In this document: in pieces, positions 1-6,009 of the stretch
Position numbering within the stretch: position 1 is the stretch's first letter
How the letters are laid out: each line of letters starts with the position of its first letter
NCBI GenBank assembly: GCA_017853455.1
Contig: JAFMJM010000150.1
Span: 1 to 6,009, forward strand
DNA from: Acidimicrobiia bacterium
GTDB lineage: Bacteria > Actinomycetota > Acidimicrobiia > IMCC26256 > PALSA-555
Direction: 5' to 3'
DNA length: 6,009 nucleotides
Program-made: the position numbers and the translations under genes
The notes under the pieces: generated by a model
Database searches by the model: none
The model's input: only the letters and a program-made list of their open reading frames with translations
Told to the model about the DNA's origin: nothing

Positions 1-1100
1 TCGTCTCCGCCGACGACCACGTCGACGTGGCCCACACCGCCGTCAAGGCCAATCTCGCTCAGAAGTTCCACGATGCCTACGACGCCGGCCTGCGGGCGTT
101 CGCCGAGTCGGCCCAGAGCGTCCGGTCGATCGAGGCCAACGCCCGCTGGCGGGAGCAGCAGGCCCTGGGCGAGCCCGATCGCCCGGTGGGCATGGGCGTC
201 GCCCGTCGGCACGCCGCCAACGGCCGCCCGGGACACACCGACGCCGCCGCCCGCCTCGCCGACATGGACACCGACGGTGTCTGGGCCTCGTCGTCGTACT
301 GCGAGGTGTCGGCGTTCCGCTACCTGTACCTGATCCAGGACGGCTGGCGGGAGGCGACCCGGGCGTTCAACACCACCCTCGCCGAGTGGGCCGCCGCCGA
401 CCCCACCCGGCTGGTCGTCTCGTACCAGATCCCCATCCACGACGTCGACGCCGCGGTGGCCGAGGTGCGCTGGGCCGCGGCGAACGGCTGTCGCTCCCTG
501 CAGCTGCCGGTGTTCCCCGCCGAGCTCGGGCTTCCCGACTACTGGGACTCCCGCTACGACCCGCTCTGGGCGGCCATCACCGACGCCGACCTCCCGATCT
601 GCTGCCACATCGGCATGAACACCGCGCTCGACGATCTCGCGCTGCGCGACCCCACCCCGCAGAAGGGCATCTTCGTGCCGATGGTGCCGCTCTCGGCGGC
701 CGAAGCGCTCGGCATGTGGGTGCTCACCGGCGTGTTCGAGCGGTTCCCCGACCTCCGGTTGGTCTTCGTCGAGCCGGGGCTCGGCTGGGTGGCCTGGTGG
801 CTCAACACGGTCGACGACATGGCCCGGCGTCAGGGCTACGACTTCCCGGCGCTGCTCGACGAGCCGAGCACCTACTTCCGGCGCAACGTGTTCCTCACGT
901 TCATCGACGAGCCCCACGCCCTGCGCCTCGCCCGGGAGACCCTCGGGGTCGACAACGTGATGTGGTCGTCCGACTACCCCCACCCGGTGTCGTCGTGGCC
1001 CAACTCGGTGACGCTGGTCGACGAGATGTTCGCCGACGCGTCACCCGACGAACGCGACCGCATCGTCAACGGCAACGCCACCCGCGTGTGGCGACTCTGA
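1..1100 (+). CDS. Amidohydrolase_2 (ACMSD-like) metal-dependent hydrolase/decarboxylase, 5' end outside window
   Basis: Member of the amidohydrolase superfamily (TIM-barrel, ACMSD-like branch), probably cytosolic. The open frame runs to the left edge (first full codon at 3), giving 365 visible residues. The first visible residues, VSADDHVD at 3-26, match the family's N-terminal metal motif (D-x-H), so the gene starts shortly upstream; the in-frame GTG at 27 lies after this motif and is not the start. Other motifs: CCHIG with the metal-ligand His at 606-608, VEPGLGW at 768-788, and WSSDYPHP with the active-site/metal Asp at 972-974. The Glu at 771-773 sits where ACMSD has its catalytic His, as in many uncharacterised actinobacterial members, so true ACMSD chemistry is not assured. 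It ends 28 bp before the CoA-transferase, in a likely shared operon. Family confidence is high; the reaction (decarboxylation, hydration or C-C/C-O hydrolysis) is unknown. Confidence 0.9.
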   Translation, partial: VSADDHVDVAHTAVKANLAQKFHDAYDAGLRAFAESAQSVRSIEANARWREQQALGEPDRPVGMGVARRHAANGRPGHTDAAARLADMDTDGVWASSSYCEVSAFRYLYLIQDGWREATRAFNTTLAEWAAADPTRLVVSYQIPIHDVDAAVAEVRWAAANGCRSLQLPVFPAELGLPDYWDSRYDPLWAAITDADLPICCHIGMNTALDDLALRDPTPQKGIFVPMVPLSAAEALGMWVLTGVFERFPDLRLVFVEPGLGWVAWWLNTVDDMARRQGYDFPALLDEPSTYFRRNVFLTFIDEPHALRLARETLGVDNVMWSSDYPHPVSSWPNSVTLVDEMFADASPDERDRIVNGNATRVWRL

Positions 1101-1117
1101 CCGGCGTCTCGACGGTC

Positions 1118-1123
1118 GGGGAG
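1118..1123 (+). promoter_or_regulatory. Ribosome binding site of the CoA-transferase gene
   Basis: GGGGAG lies 5 bases before the ATG at 1129, inside the 28-base gap after the amidohydrolase stop. It supports ATG 1129 as the start, as does the protein, which enters the usual CaiB/BaiF N-terminal pattern within ten residues. I see no promoter or terminator in this short gap, which fits read-through from the upstream gene. Confidence 0.6.
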
Positions 1124-1128
1124 CGACG

Positions 1129-3549
1129 ATGGCAGGGGTGTACGACGGACTGACCGTCCTCGACCTGTCACAGGGGATCGCCGGTCCGATGACCGCCATG
1201 CTCCTCGCTGACAACGGTGCAGCGGTGACGGTGGTGGAGCCCCCGGGCGGCGAGGTCGCCACGCCGCCGACCGGACGCCGCGTCTGGCGCCGAGGCACCC
1301 GCAGCGCGTCCCTCGACCTCGGCACCGGGGCGGGGCGGACGGTCGTGCGGTCTCTTGCTTCCCGGGCCGACGTCGTCATCGTTGCGTTCGCCCCGGGCGA
1401 GGCGGCGGCCCTCGGCCTCGACCACGCGACACTGTCCGTCGGCAATCCGCGCCTGATCACCTGCGAGATCGACGGGTACGGCGACCATCCCGCCCACGTC
1501 GGCCGCCCGGCCCACGACGCGCTGGTCGCCGCGCGCACCGGCCTGCTCTTCGACCAGAAGGGCCGCACCGGGGGCGCCTACGAGTTCATCAACGGCCGCC
1601 CGGGCCCCCTCCCCGAGTTCGGTCCGCCCGACGGGCTGGTGCGCGGTGCCGACCGATCCGGTCCGGTCTTCCCGCGCACGCCGTGGCCGAGCGTCGGGGC
1701 GACGTACCTGGCCTCACTCGGCATCGCGGCGGCGCTGCGGGCCCGCGAGGTCACCGGTCGCGGTCAGCGGGTGCACGTGTCGTTGCTCCAGGGGGCGCTG
1801 GCCGCGGTCGCGCTCAACTGGCAGCGGGTCGAGGCCCCCGACGCCCCGATGTACTGGATGTGGCCGATCGACGCCCGGTCGATCGAAGGCCTGTACCGCT
1901 GTGCCGACGGCCGCTGGGTCCACCACTGGACCGTCCGGCCGAAGTGGGTGCTCGCCGCCGCCGAGGCCGACGACCCACGCACCGCGAGCCTCGACACTGC
2001 GTATCGCGACGACCCCGACCGGATCGCCATGGACGCCGACGGCATGGTCACCGGATCGGTGCTGCACCCGCTCCTCGCCGAGGCGTTCGCGAAACACCCG
2101 GCGGCCGTCTGGGAGGAGGCGGGTGCCGCCGCGGGCATCGGGGTGGCACTGGTGCGCTCGCCCGCCGAGGCGCTGGCCGACCCGGCGTTGCTCGCCGACG
2201 GCTGCGTGGTCGAGGTCGACGACCCCGAGGTGGGCCGCATCCGTCACGTGGGGCCGGTGCTCGAGTTCTCGGCCACGCCGGGCGCGGTCCGGGGGCCGGC
2301 ACCCGCACCCGGGGCCGACACCGACGCCGTCCTCGCCGACGCCGAGCGCGTTGCGCCCGCAGTTCCCGGCCCGGCGCCGTCGACCACCACCCTCGCCGGG
2401 CCGCTGGCCGGCGTGCGGGTCCTCGACCTCGGTCTCGGCGTGGCCGGTCCGTTCACCGGACGGATGCTCGCCGACCTCGGTGCCGACGTGATCAAGGTGA
2501 TGGCGCTCCACGACGGGTTCTGGGCCGGAACCCACATGGGGCTCGGCACCAACCGCGGCAAGCGCAGCATCGCCCTCGACCTCAAGCTCCCCGGTGGACG
2601 CGAGGCGCTCGAGCGACTGATCGCGAGCGCCGACGTGTTGACGGTGAACTGGCGCCCCGGTGCCGCCGCCCGCCTCGGCCTCGACTGGGAGACGCTGCAC
2701 GCCCGGTACCCGAAGCTGGTGTGGTGCAACACGCGTGGGTTCGAGCGCGGGCCCCGCTCCGACCTGCCGGGTACCGACCAGACCGCCGCCGCCCTCACCG
2801 GCACCGAGTGGGAGGACGGCGCCATGGACGCCGGCAATCCGCCGTTGTGGAGCCGGTCCAACATGGGCGACACCGGCAATGCGCTCCTCGCCGCGATCGC
2901 CATCACCGCCGCGCTCTACCACCGTGACCGGACGGGTGAGGCCCAGGCGGTGAGCACGTCGATCGTCAACGCCGGGCTGCTCCACACCTCGTACGCGTGG
3001 ATCGCCGCCGACGGCACGCCCTCCGACTGGGGTCACGTCGATGCCGACCAGACCGGTCTCGGTCCCGACCACCGGATGTACCGGTGTGCCGACGACCGGT
3101 GGGTGTTCGTCGTCGCGCCCGACGACGAGACCCGGGCCCGGTTCCGCGAGGTGCTCACCGGCGACCCGGCTGCGACCAGTGCCGCGCTCGAGGCCGCCTT
3201 CGCCACCCGGTCGGCCGACGAGTGGTGGTCCGCCCTCGACGCCGCCTCGGTCCCGGCCGAGGTGGTCGACGAGGAGTTCTGCCGGACCCTGTTCGACGAC
3301 CCCGTGGCGCGGGCCGCCGGCCTGATCGCCACCACCTGGGCCCCCGGGGTCGGTCGCTTCGAGGACCCCGGCGTGCTGATCGACCTGTCCGACACCCCCG
3401 GTGGGGTCGCCGGCGGACCGTGCGGGTGTGGCGAGCACACCCGGGACCTGCTGCGCGAGGTGGGCTACCCCGACGCCGAGATCGACGCCCTGGTGGCCGA
3501 GCGGGCGGTCCTCGACGCCCCGGTCGCCCGACCGGAGGAATCACGGTGA
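1129..3549 (+). CDS. Tandem-fused type III (CaiB/BaiF family) CoA-transferase
   Basis: An 806-aa protein with two complete CaiB/BaiF units in a row (about residues 1-404 and 425-800) joined by a Pro/Ala-rich linker; single units are usually about 400 aa. Family members move CoA between carboxylic acids through an aspartyl-CoA intermediate. Each half opens with the family pattern (IAGP at 17-20; VAGP near 438) and contains an 'AAL..R..TG' helix region and a matching YRCAD[G/D]RWV segment (256-264 and 651-659). The catalytic Asp fits D581 (2869-2871) in the C-terminal half; aligned without gaps, the N-terminal half has Ser188 (1690-1692). Conversely, the VE-P loop is kept in the N-half (E37) but reads VM (M458) in the C-half. 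One working composite site is a reasonable inference. It probably activates the pathway acid using another acyl-CoA as donor; the substrate is unknown. The stop overlaps the next start by 4 bases. Confidence 0.93.
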   Translation: MAGVYDGLTVLDLSQGIAGPMTAMLLADNGAAVTVVEPPGGEVATPPTGRRVWRRGTRSASLDLGTGAGRTVVRSLASRADVVIVAFAPGEAAALGLDHATLSVGNPRLITCEIDGYGDHPAHVGRPAHDALVAARTGLLFDQKGRTGGAYEFINGRPGPLPEFGPPDGLVRGADRSGPVFPRTPWPSVGATYLASLGIAAALRAREVTGRGQRVHVSLLQGALAAVALNWQRVEAPDAPMYWMWPIDARSIEGLYRCADGRWVHHWTVRPKWVLAAAEADDPRTASLDTAYRDDPDRIAMDADGMVTGSVLHPLLAEAFAKHPAAVWEEAGAAAGIGVALVRSPAEALADPALLADGCVVEVDDPEVGRIRHVGPVLEFSATPGAVRGPAPAPGADTDAVLADAERVAPAVPGPAPSTTTLAGPLAGVRVLDLGLGVAGPFTGRMLADLGADVIKVMALHDGFWAGTHMGLGTNRGKRSIALDLKLPGGREALERLIASADVLTVNWRPGAAARLGLDWETLHARYPKLVWCNTRGFERGPRSDLPGTDQTAAALTGTEWEDGAMDAGNPPLWSRSNMGDTGNALLAAIAITAALYHRDRTGEAQAVSTSIVNAGLLHTSYAWIAADGTPSDWGHVDADQTGLGPDHRMYRCADDRWVFVVAPDDETRARFREVLTGDPAATSAALEAAFATRSADEWWSALDAASVPAEVVDEEFCRTLFDDPVARAAGLIATTWAPGVGRFEDPGVLIDLSDTPGGVAGGPCGCGEHTRDLLREVGYPDAEIDALVAERAVLDAPVARPEESR
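3534..3539 (+). promoter_or_regulatory. Strong Shine-Dalgarno for the DUF35 gene
   Basis: GGAGGA lies inside the 3' end of the CoA-transferase gene, with 7 bases between GGAGG and the GTG at 3546. It decides the GTG start over a later in-frame GTG at 3564. The overlap GTGA (3546-3549) then joins start and stop, so translation is likely coupled and also independently primed. Confidence 0.75.
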
Positions 3550-3971
3550 CCGACGAGATCCGGGTGATCCCGCCCGCCCACGATCCCGACGACGTCTGGT
3601 TCTGGGAGGGCGTCCGCGAGGGCCGGTTGCTGCTCCAGGCCTGCGCCGACTGCGGTGTGGTCCGGCACCCACCGTTGCCGATGTGCGGTGCCTGCCACTC
3701 CACCGACTGGACCACCCGGGAGTCTGCGGGCGTGGGCACGGTCCACTCGTGGATCGTGTCGGTCCCGCCGGGCGCGCCGTCGGGACCGGGCCGCATCGTG
3801 GTGCTCGTCGACCTCGCCGACGGCGTGCGGTTCGTGGCGAACCTGGTCGACACGCCGGTGACCACGGTGGCCAACGGCATGGCGGTGCGCCTCGAGTTCC
3901 GCGACTGCGGCGGCACCGTGCTGCCCCAGTTCGTGCCCGCCGACCCGACGGCCGACGGCGGTGTCGCGTGA
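3546..3971 (+). CDS. DUF35 zinc-ribbon/OB-fold protein, probable partner of the thiolase-fold aldolase
   Basis: A 141-aa protein of the DUF35 family: an N-terminal helix region (VWFWEGVREGRLLLQAC), a rubredoxin-like zinc ribbon with C33-x2-C36-x10-C47-x2-C50, then a beta-rich OB-fold (about residues 58-130). The zinc ligands are all present. Family knowledge: DUF35 proteins bind thiolase-fold enzymes; in steroid catabolism the DUF35 domain of ChsH2 is required for the Ltp2 aldolase, and in archaea a DUF35 protein bridges thiolase and HMG-CoA synthase. Here the domain is free-standing, without the MaoC hydratase domain found in ChsH2. Its gene overlaps its neighbours on both sides by 4 bases (GTGA at 3546 and at 3968), and the next gene encodes the expected partner. 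The start is GTG with a strong Shine-Dalgarno. Catalysis by this protein alone is unlikely; a structural or CoA-substrate-channel role is inferred. Confidence 0.92.
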   Translation: MTDEIRVIPPAHDPDDVWFWEGVREGRLLLQACADCGVVRHPPLPMCGACHSTDWTTRESAGVGTVHSWIVSVPPGAPSGPGRIVVLVDLADGVRFVANLVDTPVTTVANGMAVRLEFRDCGGTVLPQFVPADPTADGGVA

Positions 3972-5125
3972 GTGCCCGGCCGGCGTTCGCCGGGACGACC
4001 GTGATCGCCGGGATCGGGCACACCGAGTACTCGAAGGACAGCGGTCGCAGCGAGCTGCAGTTGGCCGCCGAGGCGGCGCGGGCCGCCATCGCCGACGCCG
4101 GGCTCACCCCCGCCGACGTCGACGGGCTGGTCACCTTCACCCAGGACGCCAACGACGAGCTGCTGCTGATGCGTGCGCTCGGCATCCCCGAGGTGCGCTT
4201 CCTGTCGCGTACGCCCAACGGCGGTGCCGGTGCGTACGGCACGATCCAACACGCCGCGGCCGCCGTCGCGGCCGGGGCCGCCGAGACCGTGCTGGTGTAC
4301 CGGGCGTTCAACGAACGGTCCGGGCGCCGGTTCGGCCAGCCCAACCAGCGGGTCACCCCGCCCGGCTGGAACTGGTACCTGCCGTTCGGTCTCGACACCC
4401 CGGCCAAGACCTACGCCCTGGCGTTCCAGCGCTACATGCACCGCTACGGCCTCACCAACGAGGACTTCGGGCGGTACTCGGTGGTGGCCCGTCGGCACGC
4501 CGCCACCAACCCCGACGCCTGGTTCTTCGGCCGTCCGATCACACTCGCCGAGCACCAGGAGTCGCGCTGGATCGTCGAGCCGATCCTGCGACTGCTGGAC
4601 TGCTGTCAGGAGAGCGACGGGGGCGTGGCGCTGATCGTCACCCGGTCCGAGCGCGCACACGACCTGCCCCACCCGGGTGTGACGATCGCGGCGGCGTCGG
4701 TCGACCACCTGGTCGAGGGCAGCGTGATGCACAACTACTACCACCACGATCTCGCCGAGTTCCCCGAGGCCGCGGCGTTGGGCCGTCGGCTCTACGACCA
4801 GGCCGGGCTCACCGCCGCCGACGTCGACGCCGCGATGCTCTACGAGAACTTCAGCCCGGTCGTCTTCCTGCAGCTCGAGGCGTTCGGGTTCTGTGGCCCG
4901 GGCGAGGCGCGTGACTTCATCGCCGACGGTCACATCGACCTCGACGGATCGTTGCCGGTGAACACTCACGGCGGTCTGCTCGGTGAGGCCTACATCCACG
5001 GCGTGAACAACGTCCTCGAAGCCGTGCGTCAGCTGCGCGGCACCGCCGCCAACCAGCTCGCCGACCCGGAGCGCATCCTGGTCGCGGGTGGGTCGAGCGG
5101 CCTGATCCTGGAGGCGGTCCGATGA
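3968..5125 (+). CDS. Ltp2-like thiolase-fold protein (nonspecific lipid-transfer/thiolase family), candidate retro-aldolase
   Basis: A 385-aa, full-length thiolase-fold protein of the SCP2-thiolase/Ltp branch. The N-terminal half has the usual IAGIGHTEYSK start and a GGAGAYG segment (85-91) where thiolases carry the nucleophilic Cys; G86 is at that position, so acyl-thiolase chemistry is not expected. The C-terminal half has YENFSP (Y292), GFCGPGEA, and NTHGGLLGEAYIHG (332-345), where Y342 falls on the thiolase catalytic His. As I recall, Ltp2, which cleaves the steroid side-chain beta-hydroxyacyl-CoA, uses tyrosines at equivalent places (about 294 and 344). A CoA-ester retro-aldolase is thus the best guess, with the DUF35 protein encoded just upstream as partner. 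The start GTG 3968 overlaps the DUF35 stop (GTGA) and has no clear Shine-Dalgarno, suggesting translational coupling. Automatic annotation would probably say acetyl-CoA acetyltransferase, which I think is wrong. The substrate is unknown. Confidence 0.9.
   Translation: MSARPAFAGTTVIAGIGHTEYSKDSGRSELQLAAEAARAAIADAGLTPADVDGLVTFTQDANDELLLMRALGIPEVRFLSRTPNGGAGAYGTIQHAAAAVAAGAAETVLVYRAFNERSGRRFGQPNQRVTPPGWNWYLPFGLDTPAKTYALAFQRYMHRYGLTNEDFGRYSVVARRHAATNPDAWFFGRPITLAEHQESRWIVEPILRLLDCCQESDGGVALIVTRSERAHDLPHPGVTIAAASVDHLVEGSVMHNYYHHDLAEFPEAAALGRRLYDQAGLTAADVDAAMLYENFSPVVFLQLEAFGFCGPGEARDFIADGHIDLDGSLPVNTHGGLLGEAYIHGVNNVLEAVRQLRGTAANQLADPERILVAGGSSGLILEAVR
5110..5114 (+). promoter_or_regulatory. Shine-Dalgarno for the SDR gene
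   Basis: GGAGG, within the last codons of the Ltp-like gene, lies 7 bases before ATG 5122. It supports that start, which overlaps the preceding stop as ATGA (5122-5125). Confidence 0.65.
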
Positions 5126-5970
5126 CCCCGGCGAACCCCGACCCGACGAACGGCTCCCTGACCGGGACGCGCGCCCTGGTGGTGGGGGGCGGCTCGGGGA
5201 TCGGCCTCGGGTCGGCCCGGGCGCTCGCCCGTGACGGTGCCACCGTCACCGTCGCCGGTCGGACCGAGGCCAAGCTCCGCGACGCCTGCGCCGAGTTGGC
5301 CGGGGCCGGGCTCGACGTCGGCTACGCGGTCTGTGACGTGCTCGACCCGGCGTCGGTGCGCGCCGCCGTGGCCGCGGCGTCCGACGACGAGGGCCGCCTC
5401 GACGTCGCGGTGGTCGTGCCCGGGGGCGGCTCGATCGGCCCGGTGCTGCTGCGCGACGACGCCGAGTTCGCCGCCGAGATCGCCCAGAACGTGATGCCGA
5501 TCTTCCTCACGCTCAAGTACGCCGGCCACGCCATGGTGCGCAATGGCTCGGGATCGTTCGTGGCGATCTCGTCGACGGCGTCGCACTTCGCGACCCGCCA
5601 CCTGGCCTCGTACGCGGCGGGCAAGGCGGCGGTCGACGAGTTGGTGCGGGTGGCGGCCAACGAGCTCGGCCCCCTCGGGATCCGGGTCAACGCCGTGCGC
5701 CCGGGCATGACCCGCACCCCGGCGACGGCGGGGGCGTTCGCCAACCCGGCCATGCTCGACGCGTTCGTGGCGGGTCAGCCGATCGGGCGCCCGGGCGAGG
5801 TCGACGACATCGCCGCCGCCGTGCGGTACTTCGCCGGCCCGGAGTCGTCGTGGGTCACCGGCCAGGCGCTCGCCGTCGACGGCGGGCACACCCTGCGGGA
5901 GTTCGTCGACTACGCCGACCTGCTCCCGCTCCCCGACGTGCGGGCTGCGATCCTCGACCCCACCGACTGA
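5122..5970 (+). CDS. Short-chain dehydrogenase/reductase (classical SDR)
   Basis: A 282-aa cytosolic Rossmann-fold oxidoreductase. The glycine-rich cofactor loop is GGGSGIG (22-28); R47 after the second strand (AGRT) favours NADP(H), though this is inference; D72 in CDV is the usual adenine-binding Asp. The catalytic tetrad fits N123, S151, Y164 and K168 (YAAGK), so it should be active. Two oddities: the structural NNAG motif reads PGGG (100-103), and about 27 residues follow the usual C-terminal VDGG end (LREFVDYADLL and onward), a longer tail than most classical SDRs. It is the last gene of the visible operon, overlapping the Ltp-like gene by 4 bases and followed by a hairpin. It probably oxidises or reduces a hydroxyl/carbonyl on a CoA-bound intermediate or on the aldehyde/ketone released by the putative aldolase. 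Substrate and direction cannot be read from sequence. Confidence 0.92.
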   Translation: MTPANPDPTNGSLTGTRALVVGGGSGIGLGSARALARDGATVTVAGRTEAKLRDACAELAGAGLDVGYAVCDVLDPASVRAAVAAASDDEGRLDVAVVVPGGGSIGPVLLRDDAEFAAEIAQNVMPIFLTLKYAGHAMVRNGSGSFVAISSTASHFATRHLASYAAGKAAVDELVRVAANELGPLGIRVNAVRPGMTRTPATAGAFANPAMLDAFVAGQPIGRPGEVDDIAAAVRYFAGPESSWVTGQALAVDGGHTLREFVDYADLLPLPDVRAAILDPTD

Positions 5971-5985
5971 CCAGCGTTTGTTCGG

Positions 5986-6009
5986 TTGTCGTGCCCCTGG
6001 CACGGACAA
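5986..6009 (+). terminator. Candidate terminator hairpin at the operon end
   Basis: TTGTC-GTGCC (5986-5995), loop CCT (5996-5998), GGCAC (5999-6003), one unpaired G (6004), then GACAA (6005-6009). This makes a 10-bp stem with a single bulge, starting 16 bases after the SDR stop. Whether a T-tract follows cannot be seen because the window ends at the last stem base. It could instead be an operator palindrome for a downstream regulator gene, though the bulge breaks the symmetry. Confidence 0.5.

Noticed and set aside
27..29. GTG as the start of the amidohydrolase
   Set aside because: The frame is open to the left edge, and the codons before it encode SADDHVD, the conserved N-terminal metal motif. 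The true start is upstream of the window.
201..219. A 19-base exact repeat shared with 4487-4505 (in the amidohydrolase and Ltp-like genes)
   Set aside because: Both copies are coding and give the peptide ARRHAA with the preferred codons. There is no symmetry or flanking structure, so chance under biased codon use explains it.
1714..3438. A 574-codon open frame on the minus strand opposite the CoA-transferase gene
   Set aside because: Its translation is rich in Gly, Arg, Val and His with no recognisable domain, and it lies opposite a clear CaiB/BaiF gene. Long antisense frames are expected in DNA with this third-position G/C bias.
3155..4999. A 614-codon open frame on the minus strand across the DUF35 and Ltp-like genes
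   Set aside because: It spans parts of three well-supported plus-strand genes, has low-complexity Arg/Pro/Gly composition and shows no family motifs.
3968..5125. Annotation of the Ltp-like gene as a true acetyl-CoA acetyltransferase
   Set aside because: The nucleophilic Cys and GHP His of thiolases are both absent at the aligned positions.
5029..6009. A minus-strand open frame reaching the right edge, opposite the SDR gene
   Set aside because: No domain is recognisable and the SDR on the other strand has all catalytic motifs. It is most likely a compositional shadow.
1..6009. Mobile elements, CRISPR arrays, tRNA or rRNA genes
   Set aside because: I saw no transposase or integrase-like protein, no regularly spaced repeats, and no tRNA cloverleaf or rRNA sequence. 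Almost all of the window is coding, with only 28 and 39 bases outside genes.

Overview
The window is dense, very GC-rich DNA (roughly 70% by eye) with GTG starts, strong third-position G/C bias and 4-base gene overlaps. That composition and the gene families suggest a high-GC actinobacterium. Acidimicrobiia or Mycobacteriales relatives are plausible, but this is inference from composition and gene content, not a phylogenetic result. All supported genes lie on the + strand and appear to form one operon that enters from the left edge.

Layout: (1) 1-1100, 3' part of an ACMSD-like amidohydrolase (amidohydrolase_2 family) whose start is upstream of the window. (2) 1129-3549, a tandem-fused type III (CaiB/BaiF) CoA-transferase of 806 aa, with a catalytic Asp in the C-terminal half and Ser at the equivalent N-terminal position. 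(3) 3546-3971, a stand-alone DUF35-type zinc-ribbon/OB-fold protein. (4) 3968-5125, a thiolase-fold protein that lacks the thiolase nucleophilic Cys and His and carries tyrosines at the places known from the Ltp2 retro-aldolase. (5) 5122-5970, a short-chain dehydrogenase/reductase (SDR). (6) 5986-6009, a hairpin at the right edge that may be the operon terminator. The only non-coding stretches are 1101-1128 and 5971-6009.

How the genes may work together (inference): the CoA-transferase would put a carboxylic acid onto CoA. The DUF35/Ltp-like pair would cleave a beta-hydroxyacyl-CoA by a retro-aldol step, as Ltp2 with the DUF35 domain of ChsH2 does for the steroid side chain. The SDR would oxidise or reduce an alcohol/carbonyl intermediate or product, and the amidohydrolase would do a metal-dependent decarboxylation, hydration or hydrolysis. 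The acyl-CoA dehydrogenase and enoyl-CoA hydratase needed to make the aldolase substrate are not in the window and may be elsewhere in the locus. The substrate cannot be read from the sequence. Each family is known; the particular combination, a compact cassette with a degenerate fused CoA-transferase coupled to a two-gene aldolase, is what deserves a closer look.
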